64,000 nt of DNA, from positions 682,001-746,000 of the forward strand of contig NZ_CP022303.1 in the NCBI RefSeq assembly GCF_004216475.1, written 5' to 3'. The notes beneath the pieces were generated by a model. It was not told the DNA's origin. It saw only the letters and a program-made list of their open reading frames with translations, and did no database searches. The position numbers were made by a program, and so were the translations under genes. Positions 1 through 9,257 of the stretch are shown here, in pieces (the stretch's first letter is position 1; every line of letters begins with the position of its first letter). Source of the DNA: Thalassococcus sp. S3 (lineage in GTDB: Bacteria > Pseudomonadota > Alphaproteobacteria > Rhodobacterales > Rhodobacteraceae).

Positions 1-53
1 GCGGCCCTTCGTTTCACGCCATGTTGTCTTACGGGAGAAGGAGGAGCCGATCC

Positions 54-461
54 ATGTACAACACTATTCTTGTGCCAATCGCTTTTGATGACGAACATGA
101 CATTTCAGGGCCGCTGAAGCTGGCCAAACTGTTGGCCACGCCAGAAGCCGAGATCACGCTGCTGCATGTTATGGAGCATATTCCAAGCTACGCGATTTCC
201 TATCTGCCGCCCGACTATCTGGTCAAAAGCCGGGATGCGATCGCGGCAGAGCTGACCCGTTTGGCCGACACACTGCCCAATGCCAGGGGCGCCGTGGTCG
301 AGGGGCATGCCGGCAGGACGATCCTGGATTGGGCCGCATCGCACAATCCCGATCTGATCATCGTTGCCTCTCACCGCCCGGGCATGCAGGATCTGCTGCT
401 GGGCTCCACCGCTGCGCAGATCGTGCGCCATGCCAAATGCGCGGTGCATGTCGTGCGCTAA
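54..461 (+). CDS. Universal stress protein (UspA family)
   Basis: A 135-residue single-domain UspA-fold protein. The N-terminus (MYNTILVPIAF) is the usual first beta strand, and the C-terminus has the nucleotide-binding pattern: ASHRPG, then LLGSTAAQIVRHAKCAVHVVR. Such proteins are cytoplasmic, often ATP-binding and induced by stress; the target here is unknown. The start at 54 is preferred over the in-frame ATG at 21 because an AGGAGGAG-like Shine-Dalgarno lies just upstream (about 38-46) and the family begins this way. No operon partner is visible: the upstream side is cut by the window edge and the next gene begins 126 bases downstream. Family assignment is firm, specific role unknown. Confidence 0.92.
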   Translation: MYNTILVPIAFDDEHDISGPLKLAKLLATPEAEITLLHVMEHIPSYAISYLPPDYLVKSRDAIAAELTRLADTLPNARGAVVEGHAGRTILDWAASHNPDLIIVASHRPGMQDLLLGSTAAQIVRHAKCAVHVVR

Positions 462-587
462 GCCTGTCAGGCATCACGCGGTTTTGCAAAAACGCAAGGG
501 CGCCGCTATCCGCGGCCCCCTGTTGAACCGGCAGAAGGTGTGGTCAGAAAACAGTCGCTTACAGAGGTTATTTGAGGACCAAGCGCG

Positions 588-845
588 ATGAAACGACTGC
601 TCTTTTGTCTGGCCCTTGCCGGATGCACCCTTGATGGCGCGGTAGAGGACGAACGGCCCGATACCTGTGGGGCGTCCGGATATCAGTCTTTGATAGGGCA
701 GCCGATTGCTGCCGTCACGCTTCCAGCAGACCTTAACATGCGCATCGTCGGTCCGGGTGACATCGTGACGATGGAATACGACGCCAGTCGCTTGAATTTC
801 GAAACCGACGAGATGGGCGTGATCCAGCGTGTGACCTGCGGCTGA
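588..845 (+). CDS. I78-type peptidase inhibitor-like lipoprotein
   Basis: An 85-residue exported protein. The N-terminus has a short hydrophobic stretch ending in a lipobox (LALAGC, Cys at residue 13), predicting lipid anchoring after signal peptidase II cleavage. The mature part matches the peptidase inhibitor I78 pattern: CGASGYQSLIGQP, then RIVGPGDIVTMEYDASRLNF and a terminal VTCG. The family is named after a fungal protease inhibitor; most bacterial members are small uncharacterised envelope proteins, so inhibition is only inferred. It converges on uvrB with a four-base gap. Confidence 0.82.
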   Translation: MKRLLFCLALAGCTLDGAVEDERPDTCGASGYQSLIGQPIAAVTLPADLNMRIVGPGDIVTMEYDASRLNFETDEMGVIQRVTCG

Positions 846-849
846 CCCC

Positions 850-3030
850 TCAGCTGCGCTTGCGGCGCTTGACGTTGCCGCCGCGTTGCCCGGCGCGACC
901 CGCTGTTGACCGACCGCGGGTCTTCACTGCCTCTTCCGAGGCTTTCTCGACCGCGTATTGCCGGGCCATCGGATCGTCCGCCACGGCAAGATCAACCGCC
1001 TCCAGCCGCTTGATCTCGTCGCGCAGCCGTGCGGCTTCCTCGAATTCCAGGTTCTCCGCCGCCTTGCGCATGTCGGTTCGCATGCCGTCCAGAACCGCCT
1101 GCAGATTGCCGCCTGCAAGACCCTTGTCGACCGTCGCCGTGACCCGGTTCATATCGACGTCGCCCTGATAGAGGCCGGCCAGAACGTCCTCGACGTTCTT
1201 CTTCACCGTTTCGGGCGTGATGCCATGCTCTTCGTTATAGGCGATCTGCTTGGCCCGGCGACGGTTCGTTTCCGCCAGCGCGCGCTCCATCGACCCGGTG
1301 ATGCGATCTGCATACATGATCACGCGCCCCTCGGCGTTCCGTGCCGCGCGTCCGATGGTCTGAACCAGGGACGTCTCGGATCTCAGAAACCCTTCCTTGT
1401 CCGCGTCAAGGATCGCGACCAGACCGCATTCGGGGATGTCGAGGCCTTCGCGCAGAAGGTTGATGCCGACCAGAACGTCAAAAGCGCCAAGTCGCAGGTC
1501 CCGCAGGATCTCGATCCGCTCTATCGTGTCGATATCGGAGTGCATATAGCGCACCTTGATGCCCTGCTCGTGCATGTATTCGGTCAGATCTTCGGCCATG
1601 CGCTTGGTCAGCGTCGTCACCAGCGTTCGAAAGCCTGCTTCGCTTACCTTGCGAACCTCGTCCAGCAGATCATCCACCTGCATTTCCACTGGCCGGATCT
1701 CGACCTCCGGATCCAAAAGACCCGTTGGTCGGATGACCTGCTCTGTGAAAACGCCGCCCGCCTGTTCCAATTCCCAGGCGGCCGGGGTGGCCGAAACGAA
1801 AACCGATTGCGGACGCATGGCGTCCCATTCCTCGAACTTGAGAGGGCGGTTATCCATGCAGGAGGGCAGGCGAAAGCCGTGCTCGGCCAGCGTGAATTTG
1901 CGCCGGTAGTCGCCTTTGTACATGCCGCCGATCTGCGGAACCGACACATGGCTTTCATCGGCAAAGACAATCGCGTGATCGGGAATGAACTCGAAAAGCG
2001 TCGGGGGCGGTTCGCCGGGCGCGCGGCCCGTCAGATAGCGGGAATAATTCTCGATCCCGTTGCAGACGCCGGTTGCCTCCAGCATCTCCAGATCGAAATT
2101 CGTGCGCTGCTCCAGGCGCTGGGCCTCCAGCAACCGGCCTTCGCCGACAAGCTGATCCAGCCGGATGCGAAGCTCTTTCTTGATACCCAGAATGGCCTGC
2201 TGCATCGTCGGCTTGGGCGTCACGTAATGCGAATTGGCATAGACGCGGATCTGATCGAACGTGTCCGTCTTTTCCCCGGTCAGCGGGTCGAATTCGGTAA
2301 TGCTTTCCAATTCCTCGCCAAAAAAGCTCAATTTCCAGGCCCGGTCTTCCAAATGCGCCGGGAAGATCTCAAGGCTGTCTCCCCTGACCCGGAACGATCC
2401 GCGCTGAAAAGCCTGGTCGTTGCGGCGGTATTGCTGGGCCACCAGATCGGCCATCACCTGGCGCTGATCATAGGACTTTCCGGCCTTCAGATCCTGTGTC
2501 ATCGCCCCGTAGGTTTCCACCGATCCGATACCGTAGATACAGGAGACCGACGCCACGATGATCACATCGTCCCGCTCCAGCAGCGCGCGTGTCGCCGAAT
2601 GGCGCATGCGGTCGATCTGTTCGTTGATCTGGCTCTCTTTCTCAATATACGTGTCCGATCGCGGCACGTAGGCTTCCGGCTGGTAATAATCGTAGTAGGA
2701 CACGAAGTATTCGACCGCGTTGTCCGGGAAAAACCCTTTGAATTCACCGTAAAGCTGCGCGGCCAGCGTCTTGTTGGGGGCCAGGATGATGGCCGGGCGC
2801 TGCGTCTCCTCGATCACCTTGGCCATGGTAAAGGTTTTGCCGGTGCCCGTCGCACCCAGCAGCACCTGATCCCGGTCTCCGGCCACGACGCCGGCGCTCA
2901 GCTCCTGGATCGCCGTGGGCTGATCGCCCGCAGGCTCGAATTCAGTATTCATTCTCAGACGAATCCCGCCTTCCAGCTTGGGGCGGGACCGAACGTCCGG
3001 TGCGGCAGCATGCAAGACAGGTGTGTTCAT
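850..3030 (-). CDS. uvrB: UvrABC excinuclease subunit B
   Basis: Damage-verifying helicase-like subunit of nucleotide excision repair; works with UvrA and recruits UvrC. The 726-residue protein is full length. It shows Walker A ([10 protein letters not shown], about residue 60), the beta-hairpin region with [20 protein letters not shown], helicase motifs including DESHVSVPQ and the motif VI region [11 protein letters not shown]-terminal UVR domain ([21 protein letters not shown]) binds UvrC. The tail is basic and Arg/Lys-rich. An AAAGGAA-like ribosome site precedes the ATG. A possible SOS-type box lies about 28 bases upstream. The gene is monocistronic, with its upstream side facing a 430-base non-coding region. 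Confidence 0.98.
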   Translation of the reverse strand: MNTPVLHAAAPDVRSRPKLEGGIRLRMNTEFEPAGDQPTAIQELSAGVVAGDRDQVLLGATGTGKTFTMAKVIEETQRPAIILAPNKTLAAQLYGEFKGFFPDNAVEYFVSYYDYYQPEAYVPRSDTYIEKESQINEQIDRMRHSATRALLERDDVIIVASVSCIYGIGSVETYGAMTQDLKAGKSYDQRQVMADLVAQQYRRNDQAFQRGSFRVRGDSLEIFPAHLEDRAWKLSFFGEELESITEFDPLTGEKTDTFDQIRVYANSHYVTPKPTMQQAILGIKKELRIRLDQLVGEGRLLEAQRLEQRTNFDLEMLEATGVCNGIENYSRYLTGRAPGEPPPTLFEFIPDHAIVFADESHVSVPQIGGMYKGDYRRKFTLAEHGFRLPSCMDNRPLKFEEWDAMRPQSVFVSATPAAWELEQAGGVFTEQVIRPTGLLDPEVEIRPVEMQVDDLLDEVRKVSEAGFRTLVTTLTKRMAEDLTEYMHEQGIKVRYMHSDIDTIERIEILRDLRLGAFDVLVGINLLREGLDIPECGLVAILDADKEGFLRSETSLVQTIGRAARNAEGRVIMYADRITGSMERALAETNRRRAKQIAYNEEHGITPETVKKNVEDVLAGLYQGDVDMNRVTATVDKGLAGGNLQAVLDGMRTDMRKAAENLEFEEAARLRDEIKRLEAVDLAVADDPMARQYAVEKASEEAVKTRGRSTAGRAGQRGGNVKRRKRS

Positions 3031-3460
3031 CGGGAGATTCCTTTCCCCTCTTAGTTTGATCCGTTTTTGTTCCGGTTCAAGGGGGCGATTTGCTCGTTGG
3101 AGTTGACGTCTCGAATGTCACGCCTCATTTACATGGTAAAATGTCGCACATTCAATAAAAAACAATCAAATCAATTGCCTATGGCTCGACTGCTCAATTC
3201 GATGGCGGCGGGAATTGGCCAATTATGAAGATTTTATTTCGGATTGATGAGCCAGCTTTGTATGTTTGTCAGGCAAGCAGCAGGCTTGGTTGTCGCTCGG
3301 GTCGCACACCCACCCCTCGCTCCCCGCGGTTCGGATGGCAACCAGGCTGCTTGCTTTAATCTTCCACAAGCTTTTCATCGCAAAAAACCAAGCCAATTGG
3401 CGTCTTGCCGTCGACGTATCAAAATCGCATATACGTTCTATCTGATCGAAGGAGGTGTCG
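3031..3460. other. Non-coding region between uvrB and the complex I accessory gene
   Basis: 430 bases with no supportable gene. The part near uvrB (about 3100-3245) is AT-rich and should hold the uvrB promoter. The middle carries a long imperfect inverted repeat: 3273-3292 pairs with 3339-3354 (GCAAGCAGC and TTGGTTG against CAACCAG and GCTGCTTGC), with a 46-base loop followed by CTTTAAT. The 3' end (about 3400-3460) is probably the promoter and leader of the downstream gene. The hairpin could be a terminator, an mRNA leader structure or a small RNA; the sequence does not decide. Confidence 0.5.
3058..3072. promoter_or_regulatory. Possible LexA (SOS) box upstream of uvrB
   Basis: GATC-N7-GTTC lies 28 bases upstream of the uvrB start. 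Alphaproteobacterial LexA boxes are GTTC-N7-GTTC and close variants, and uvr genes are frequent targets, so position and spacing fit, but the first half-site has a mismatch. Weak candidate. Confidence 0.3.
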
Positions 3461-3772
3461 ATGCGTGCGCGCATTTTCAAGCCCGCCAGAACAGCCATGT
3501 CATCCGGTACGGCAAAAACCAACGACTGGGTTCTCGAATTCGCGCCCGCCTCTGCGCGCTCGGTGGACCCGTTGATGGGCTGGACCTCCTCCGACGACAC
3601 CCAAAGCCAGGTCAGACTGCGCTTTCCCACCAAGGAGGCGGCACTCGACTATGCCCGCTCCAAAGGGATCGAAGCGGAAGTGTTCGAGCCCCAAAAGCGC
3701 AAGCCAAACATTCGCCCACGGGGTTATGGCGAGAATTTTGCCACCGATCGTCGCGGCGTGTGGACCCACTGA
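3461..3772 (+). CDS. ETC complex I accessory subunit, NDUFS4-like
   Basis: A 103-residue protein of the ETC complex I subunit conserved region family, the bacterial counterpart of mitochondrial NDUFS4, found in alphaproteobacterial NADH:quinone oxidoreductase. Diagnostic pieces are [49 protein letters not shown] and the C-terminal [12 protein letters not shown]. The start at 3461 is chosen because AAGGAGG (3449-3455) sits five bases upstream; a GTG at 3455 overlaps that ribosome site. Its distance from any nuo operon is normal for this family. It probably stabilises the NADH-oxidising arm of complex I. Confidence 0.92.
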   Translation: MRARIFKPARTAMSSGTAKTNDWVLEFAPASARSVDPLMGWTSSDDTQSQVRLRFPTKEAALDYARSKGIEAEVFEPQKRKPNIRPRGYGENFATDRRGVWTH

Positions 3773-3868
3773 GCGAGCGGCGCGCCCCGGCACTGTTCAC
3801 AAAGTGTGAACGTGCCGATCACAAGCCGGAACTTGACCCTTCCTTTGCGTCTCGGCCAGGCTGTCCCC

Positions 3869-4345
3869 ATGACCGAGACCACAGCGACATTTGAAATCAG
3901 ACAGGCCAGCATAGACGACCCCGATGTCCGGGCTCTGCTCTTGCGGCATCTGGATCTGATGCGGAGCCAATCCCCCGAAGAAAGCTGCCACGTCATGCGC
4001 CCGGAGCACCTTTTTGAAGCTGACGCGCTGCTGCTGGGCGCCTGGGACGACGCGCACCTTTTGGGTGTCGGTGCACTGGTTCAGATCGCACCGGGAGAGG
4101 GGGAGTTGAAATCCATGCACACGGCGGAGCAAGCGCGGGGCCGTGGCGTGGGGGGCGCCCTGCTGTCGGCCCTGATTGACAAGGCGCGCGGGCTGGGCCT
4201 TGTCCGGCTGAGCCTTGAGACAGGATCGGCTGCCTCTTTCAAGCCGGCCCGATCCCTCTATGCCGCGCATGGCTTCCACCTATGTCCGCCATTTGGCGAA
4301 TACGTCGAGGATCCGCTAAGCGCGTTCATGACCCGCGAGGTCTGA
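3869..4345 (+). CDS. GNAT family N-acetyltransferase
   Basis: A 158-residue single-domain GNAT acyltransferase. The acetyl-CoA pyrophosphate-binding motif is QARGRGVGGALLSALIDKARGLG, followed by the motif B region SLYAAHGFHLCPPFGEY. This combination is typical of small-molecule acetyltransferases annotated as putative acetyltransferases; the acceptor cannot be deduced. The ATG at 3869 (MTETTATFEIRQAS) is preferred to an in-frame ATG at 3806, which would add 21 residues that do not look like GNAT sequence. It stands alone between the complex I accessory gene and tRNA-Arg. Confidence 0.88.
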   Translation: MTETTATFEIRQASIDDPDVRALLLRHLDLMRSQSPEESCHVMRPEHLFEADALLLGAWDDAHLLGVGALVQIAPGEGELKSMHTAEQARGRGVGGALLSALIDKARGLGLVRLSLETGSAASFKPARSLYAAHGFHLCPPFGEYVEDPLSAFMTREV

Positions 4346-4385
4346 ACGTGCCCTGCTGCCCGAACCAATACGCTTGAGACAGAAA

Positions 4386-4462
4386 TGGCGACCCCTGAAG
4401 GACTCGAACCCTCAACCTGCTGATTAGAAGTCAGCTGCTCTATCCAGTTGAGCTAAGGGGTC
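4386..4462 (-). tRNA. tRNA-Arg (anticodon UCU)
   Basis: 77 nucleotides with a complete cloverleaf on the minus strand. The acceptor stem is GACCCCT/AGGGGTC, with U8-A9, a D stem starting GCTC, and anticodon stem GCTGA/TCAGC around the loop CTTCTAA. The T arm contains GGTTCGAGTCC. CCA is encoded after a G discriminator. The TCT anticodon decodes AGA/AGG. Confidence 0.97.
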
Positions 4463-4593
4463 GCGTAAGGCTGCCATACTGTGCCGCACATTGAATTGCC
4501 ATCGCAAAGTGGTGCGAACGGGCATTTGCCGCCCCTATCACAGCCCGGATCGTGACGAATATTAGGCGCGCCGCTTTGGACGGGACAACGGCC

Positions 4594-4842
4594 CTAGCGC
4601 CCATGCCCGGAACGATCGCCAAGCGCCTCATGCATATCCCGCACCGCCCGGCTGGCCGTGGTCTCGCAAAGGGCGGGGATCACCGCATGGACCAACGCAG
4701 CGCCCCCCGCAGCGAATAGTCGACCGGCAAACCGCAGGGCAAAGACGAAATGTGTGCCATAGCTCTCACCCACCTCAGCCGGGTGTGCGGTGAACGCATT
4801 CAACAAACCACTTTGTGGCAGGTCCGTTTTTTCCTGTGTCAT
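4594..4842 (-). CDS. DUF6356 family small protein
   Basis: An 82-residue protein matching a small uncharacterised family: an N-terminal FTAHPAEVGESYGTHFVFALRFAGRLFAAGGAALVHAVIPALCETTAS core. The HPxxxGESYxxHxxFA element is the family hallmark. The central hydrophobic stretch (about residues 35-57) may be a single membrane segment. The start is at the ATG beginning MTQEKTD; the upstream in-frame extension is rich in residues that do not fit and runs into the Lrp promoter. Divergent from the Lrp/AsnC regulator with a 97-base shared promoter region. Function unknown. Confidence 0.75.
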   Translation of the reverse strand: MTQEKTDLPQSGLLNAFTAHPAEVGESYGTHFVFALRFAGRLFAAGGAALVHAVIPALCETTASRAVRDMHEALGDRSGHGR

Positions 4843-4939
4843 TCTTGATCTCCGTGTGGGTCTTGCAAGATCATCACAGAAGCAGGTAAAAAGTATCCCA
4901 TATTTATCGGTTTTCGGTATAGTGTTGGGATGGTGTCTC

Positions 4940-5404
4940 ATGAATCAGCACATTGACGAACAAGACAGGCGCATTCTCAACGTTCTTCAGTGGGACGCGT
5001 CCGTCAGCATGGATGTTCTGGCCGACATGGTGAACCTGTCGCGCAATGCCTGCTGGCGACGGATCAAACAGATGGAGCAGAATGGCACGATCCGGGCCAA
5101 GGTCACGCTTGTCGATCCTGAGGTGGCGGGCCTGGGGCTCATGGTCTTTGCGCTGATCCGAACCAACGATCACAATCCCGAATGGCTGAACGCCTTCGAA
5201 AAAGCGGTCAGAACCCTGCCCGAGATTGTAGGCGCCCACCGGATGAGCGGAGAGCTGGACTATGTCTTGCGGGTTCGTGTTGCCGACGTGAAAGGCTATG
5301 ACCGGTTTTATCAGCGCCTGATCAGCATGGTCCCGATTGCCGACATTTCGGCAAGCTTCGTGATGGAAGACCTCAAGGACAACACCGCGCTCCCTCTGAT
5401 TTGA
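4940..5404 (+). CDS. Lrp/AsnC family transcriptional regulator
   Basis: A 154-residue Lrp/AsnC regulator. The N-terminal winged helix-turn-helix (residues about 6-60) begins HIDEQDRRILNVLQWDA and contains NLSRNACWRRIKQMEQNGTI as recognition segment. The C-terminal RAM/ligand domain has GLMVFALIRT and GAHRMSGELDYVLRVRVADVKGYDRFYQRLI. Such regulators form octamers that sense amino acids. The start is the ATG at 4940 (MNQHIDEQ), where the domain begins. It sits just upstream of the large catabolic island on the same strand, so it is a candidate regulator for those genes, which is inference from position. Confidence 0.94.
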   Translation: MNQHIDEQDRRILNVLQWDASVSMDVLADMVNLSRNACWRRIKQMEQNGTIRAKVTLVDPEVAGLGLMVFALIRTNDHNPEWLNAFEKAVRTLPEIVGAHRMSGELDYVLRVRVADVKGYDRFYQRLISMVPIADISASFVMEDLKDNTALPLI

Positions 5405-5757
5405 GCGAGACGTGGGGCGCCCCCAAGCCCCTTCTGTCCGGTTCTCTGAAGGGCGAAAATCTCCGATCCTTCGATCCAGCCGAGGTTATTTGAATGAGCC
5501 GCGTTTTTGCTATGATCTTATCAGATTTTTAATAACTCTGGCGCGTCTGGCAGAAGGCGCATGAGAGCAACAATAAGTCAATTTAATCAATAACTTGAGG
5601 GATTTTCCCACATAGCTTCGCGATTCCTACTGCCGTTGACATGGCAAGAACCCCGGACGTCTAATTTGGATGACACAGGGGGTCAATGTTACTGAAAAAC
5701 TGGGGGTCGCATGAGGCAGCAACAGGATCTCGACCGCGTCTGCGAGATGAACGTCAT
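5405..5757. other. Non-coding region upstream of the catabolic island
   Basis: 353 bases without a supportable gene between the Lrp regulator and the first amidohydrolase. Positions about 5500-5620 are distinctly AT-rich (TTATCAGATTTTTAATAACT and neighbouring sequence) against the GC-rich background, consistent with a promoter and regulator-binding region for the operon. No clear -35/-10 pair or operator could be assigned by eye. A 10-codon ATG ORF at 5561-5593 has only a weak ribosome site and is not called. Confidence 0.5.
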
Positions 5758-7401
5758 ATGAGCACGGGGGTCTTTGCGGATCTCGTTCTCACTGGCGGGC
5801 ACATCTGGTGCGGCAAGGGGTTGGATCGTGCCGAGGCTGTCGCACTCTGGGGCGGGCGCGTCCTGGCCACCGGCGCGGCGGGCGATCTCTCATCGCTCAT
5901 CGGGCCTCAGACCGAAGTTGTGGATCTGGCCGGGCGGTTTGCGATGCCGGGGCTGAACGACGCCCATATGCATCTCATCCCCTATGGAACCTCCATGGCG
6001 GAGATGGACTTTCGACCCAGCCAGATATCGACGCTTGCCGAGCTTCTCGATATCGTGCGCGATCACGCATCCCGTGCGCCCGCAGGAAGCTGGCTGATCG
6101 GACGCGGATACGACCATTTTAAACTGGATGTCGGGCGTCACCCCTATCGCGAGGAACTCGACCAGGTCGCCCCGGATCACCCGGTCTATATCGTGCGCAC
6201 CTGTGGTCATCTGGCGGTCGTGAATTCCCGCGCGCTGGAACTGGCGGGCATCACTGAGGACACGCCATCGCCCCCCGGTGGCCTGATCGAGCGGCAGAAT
6301 GGCAAACTGACCGGTCTGCTTGCGGAAAACGGTCGTGACGGGGTGATGAACGTCCTGCCGCCCGCCAGCGTTGACGATCTTGTCGGCTCCATCGAACGCG
6401 GCGGGCATGATCTGCTGTCCCACGGTATCACGTCCTGTATGGAGGCCGCCGTTGGCATCCGCGACGGCTGGACAGAGATGCTGGCCTATCAGAAAGCCCA
6501 TCGCGAGCGACGCTTGCCCGTGCGGGTCTATGCCACGCTCATGGGCGACAAGACCCGGAATGTGCTGCCGGAGGCGATGGGGGCGGGCATGATCTCCGGC
6601 GCCGGGGACGACATGTTTCGCGTCGGTCCGGTCAAGATCTTCACCGATGGCAGTGCGGGCGGGCGCACGGCGGCCATGACCCGGCCCTATCTGGGTGGGG
6701 AGGACAAGGGGCTGCTCTGCCTGCCTTCGGACGAATTGAACGAGATGGTCGCTGCCGCCCATGACGCGGGCTATCGCATGGCGATCCATGCCATTGGCGA
6801 CGCGGCAATTGATCAGGTTCTGAATGCGCTCGAAGCGGCGCTGAAGAAAACCCCGGACCCGCATCGCCGCCACCGGATCGAACATTGCGGATGGCTGCGC
6901 CCCGACCAGATGGAGCGTATGGTGGCCGCCCATATCCTGCCTGCGCCGCAGCCCGCGTTTCTCTACTATTTCGGGGACCTCTACCTGACGCTGTTGGAGC
7001 GGGACCGGATCGAAGCCTCCCACCCGATGCGCACCTGGCTAGACCGGGGGCTTCATCCCTCGGCCAGCACCGATTGCCCGGTGGTGGAGATTGATCCGCG
7101 CCCCAACCTCTACACCATGACCACCCGCAAGACCCAGCAAGGCACGCTGCTCGGCCCCGAACAGGCGCTGACACTGGATGAGGCGTTGGAGGCCTACACT
7201 TACGCCGGTGCCTACGCCGCGCATGAAGAGGAGATAAAGGGACGGCTGACACCAGGGCAGTTGGGCGACGTCGCGGTCTTTGACACGGATTTCTTCGCCG
7301 CTCTCGAGGCGGGAGAGCCTGAGCGTCTGCTGGAGGCACAATGCGACCTCACCATTCTGGGCGGTGAGGTCGTCTACCGGCGGGAGGGTGCGGCCACATG
7401 A
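5758..7401 (+). CDS. YtcJ-type metal-dependent amidohydrolase
   Basis: A 547-residue amidohydrolase of the YtcJ/LAF3-like group. The N-terminal beta-sandwich (ADLVLTGGHIWCG...VALWGGRVLATGA) leads to the metal-binding HxH (AHMH, residues 70-72). Then come HAIGDAAID, HRIEHCGWL and the C-terminal SASTDCPVVEIDP motifs. These enzymes hydrolyse amide or imide-type C-N bonds; the substrate is unknown. The start at 5758 (MSTGVFADLVL) fits the family; an ATG at 5686 with an AGGGGG-like ribosome site would add 24 residues and cannot be excluded. It is first in the catabolic run, and its stop overlaps the next gene by four bases (ATGA). Confidence 0.85.
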   Translation: MSTGVFADLVLTGGHIWCGKGLDRAEAVALWGGRVLATGAAGDLSSLIGPQTEVVDLAGRFAMPGLNDAHMHLIPYGTSMAEMDFRPSQISTLAELLDIVRDHASRAPAGSWLIGRGYDHFKLDVGRHPYREELDQVAPDHPVYIVRTCGHLAVVNSRALELAGITEDTPSPPGGLIERQNGKLTGLLAENGRDGVMNVLPPASVDDLVGSIERGGHDLLSHGITSCMEAAVGIRDGWTEMLAYQKAHRERRLPVRVYATLMGDKTRNVLPEAMGAGMISGAGDDMFRVGPVKIFTDGSAGGRTAAMTRPYLGGEDKGLLCLPSDELNEMVAAAHDAGYRMAIHAIGDAAIDQVLNALEAALKKTPDPHRRHRIEHCGWLRPDQMERMVAAHILPAPQPAFLYYFGDLYLTLLERDRIEASHPMRTWLDRGLHPSASTDCPVVEIDPRPNLYTMTTRKTQQGTLLGPEQALTLDEALEAYTYAGAYAAHEEEIKGRLTPGQLGDVAVFDTDFFAALEAGEPERLLEAQCDLTILGGEVVYRREGAAT

Positions 7402-8339
7402 TGACGCTGGTCCTGAACCGTCTGATCATCTCGATCCCCGTTCTCTTCGGCGTGCTGCTGCTGGGCTTCGGCCTCCTGATCCTTGTTCCCGGCGATCCCG
7501 CCATCGTGATGGCCGGTCCCATGGCCACGCCCGAAGTGGTCGCAGCCATCCGCACCGAAATGGGTCTGGATGAGCCGGTAATGACGCAATTCTTTCGCTA
7601 CCTCGGTCGTATGGCCGAAGGCGATCTGGGCCGCTCGCTCATTTCCAACAAGACGGTCATCAGCGAATTGGGCGCTGCCATCGGCCCCACGACCGAGCTG
7701 ATGGTGGCGTGTTTGATCTGGTCAATCCCTCTGGGCATCGCGCTGGGCACGCTGGCCGCCGTCTGGCGCGGGTCCATCACCGACCGGGCCATCATGGCCT
7801 TTTCCGTCGCCGGTGTCTCGCTGCCCATCTTCTTCATTTGCCTGATGCTGATCCATTTCGTGGGCGTGCAATGGCGCCTTTTGCCGTTCATCGGGCGGGG
7901 CGGGCCGCTCTGGACCATCGAGGGCCTGCGCCATATCGCGCTGCCCGCCCTGTCGCTGGGCCTGATCTTCATCGGCCCTGTCGCCCGGATGACCCGTTCC
8001 TCTGTTCTGGAGGTTCTGCGCCTCGATCATGTGCGCACCGCCCGCGCCAAGGGCCTGTCGGAGACCCGCGTGATCCTGCGTCATGGCTTGCGCAACGCGC
8101 TGATCCCCGTCGTGACCCTTGTGGGGTTACAGGCCGGCTACCTGCTCGGCGGGGCTGTGGTGACGGAGAGCATCTTCTCTTACCCCGGCATCGGGCGTCT
8201 GGCCGTGGGCGCCATCCTGTCGAGTGACTTCCCGCTCGCCCAGGGCGCCATCCTGATCCTCGCGCTCGCCTTCATCCTCATCAACCTGATCGTCGATGTG
8301 CTCTATGCACTCCTCGACCCGCGGGTGCAGACGTCATGA
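7398..8339 (+). CDS. ABC transporter permease, DppB/OppB type
   Basis: A 313-residue inner-membrane permease of the peptide/nickel/opine importer family. It opens with the characteristic first helix and LVPGDPAIVMAGPMATPE segment and ends with the BPD-type coupling region (RTARAKGLSETRVILRHGLRNALIPVVTLVGLQ), including the EAA-like loop that docks to the ATPase. About six transmembrane helices are evident. It overlaps the amidohydrolase upstream and the second permease downstream by four bases each, so translation is coupled. It pairs with the permease at 8336 and the ATPases at 12320 and 13333. Confidence 0.95.
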   Translation: MMTLVLNRLIISIPVLFGVLLLGFGLLILVPGDPAIVMAGPMATPEVVAAIRTEMGLDEPVMTQFFRYLGRMAEGDLGRSLISNKTVISELGAAIGPTTELMVACLIWSIPLGIALGTLAAVWRGSITDRAIMAFSVAGVSLPIFFICLMLIHFVGVQWRLLPFIGRGGPLWTIEGLRHIALPALSLGLIFIGPVARMTRSSVLEVLRLDHVRTARAKGLSETRVILRHGLRNALIPVVTLVGLQAGYLLGGAVVTESIFSYPGIGRLAVGAILSSDFPLAQGAILILALAFILINLIVDVLYALLDPRVQTS

Positions 8340-9220
8340 GCATTGCCGAACCCGCCGATCTCGATGCCCCAGCCCCCAGCCTGTCCTGGTGGCGCCGCCT
8401 TGTGCGGGACCCTGCGGCCTTCGTGGCGCTGATCGTTCTGACCGTCATCGTGCTCTGCGCCATCCTGGCACCTCTCATCTCTCCGCATGATCCCTATGCC
8501 TCGTCCCGCGCCGTGATGCAGCCTCCGGTCTGGAACGAACGGGGCGCGTGGCTGCACCCTTTGGGCACGGACGGGCAGGGCAGGGACATCCTCAGCCGGA
8601 TTTTTTACGGCACCCGTCTGACGCTGCTGATCGGCCTTGTTAGCGTGGGCCTCGGCGGCGTGCTGGGCTCTCTTCTCGGCCTGCTAGCCGCCTTCCGTCC
8701 GCGCCTCGACCCCTGGGTGATGCGGCTGGTGGATGTCATGCTCAGCTTCCCCGCCATCCTTCTGGGCCTCGCTCTCGTCGCCGTCTTCGGCCCCGGCGCC
8801 GTCCCGGTGATGATCGCGCTGGCCATCGCAACCGTACCCGATTGCGCACGAATTGCCCGGTCCATCGCCGTCAGCGTGATGAAGCAGGAGTATATCGAAG
8901 CGGGCCGCGCCGTGGGCCTCTCCGATCTTGCGCTTTTCACCCGCTACCTGCTGCGCAACTGCATCTCGTCGATCCTCATCTTCATCAGCCTCCGGTTCGG
9001 CCAGATCATCCTGATCGGCGCCGCGCTCAGCTTTCTGGGCCTCGGCGCCAAGCCGCCCCAGGCCGAGCTGGGCATGATGGCCGCCCAAGGCCGCGACTTT
9101 TTGCTTTTCGCGCCGCATATCGCGGTGATCCCGTCGGTGATGATCTTCATCATCGTGCTGGCCGCCAACGTACTGGGCGATGCGCTCAGAGACGTGCTGG
9201 ACCCGCGTCTGAGGTCCTGA
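8336..9220 (+). CDS. ABC transporter permease, DppC/OppC type
   Basis: A 294-residue second permease of the same importer. The N-terminal OppC region includes a first helix and the HPLGTDGQGRDILSRIFYGTRLTL signature that marks this subfamily. The coupling loop is YIEAGRAVGLSDLALFTRYLLRNCISSILI, and the C-terminal helices end at DVLDPRLRS. It overlaps DppB by ATGA. The substrate-binding protein gene follows 37 bases later with its own ribosome site. Confidence 0.95.
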   Translation: MSIAEPADLDAPAPSLSWWRRLVRDPAAFVALIVLTVIVLCAILAPLISPHDPYASSRAVMQPPVWNERGAWLHPLGTDGQGRDILSRIFYGTRLTLLIGLVSVGLGGVLGSLLGLLAAFRPRLDPWVMRLVDVMLSFPAILLGLALVAVFGPGAVPVMIALAIATVPDCARIARSIAVSVMKQEYIEAGRAVGLSDLALFTRYLLRNCISSILIFISLRFGQIILIGAALSFLGLGAKPPQAELGMMAAQGRDFLLFAPHIAVIPSVMIFIIVLAANVLGDALRDVLDPRLRS

Positions 9221-9257
9221 CCCAAAAAGAAGACCCAACAGGAAGAGGATAAGGAAA

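Noticed and set aside
958..3054. Long open frame opposite uvrB (about 698 codons).
   Set aside because: A mirror of GC-rich uvrB codon use; low-complexity residues, no motif, and uvrB is certain.
5561..5593. Ten-codon ORF upstream of the first amidohydrolase as a leader peptide.
   Set aside because: Weak ribosome site, no regulatory codon run and no attenuator-like stems seen.
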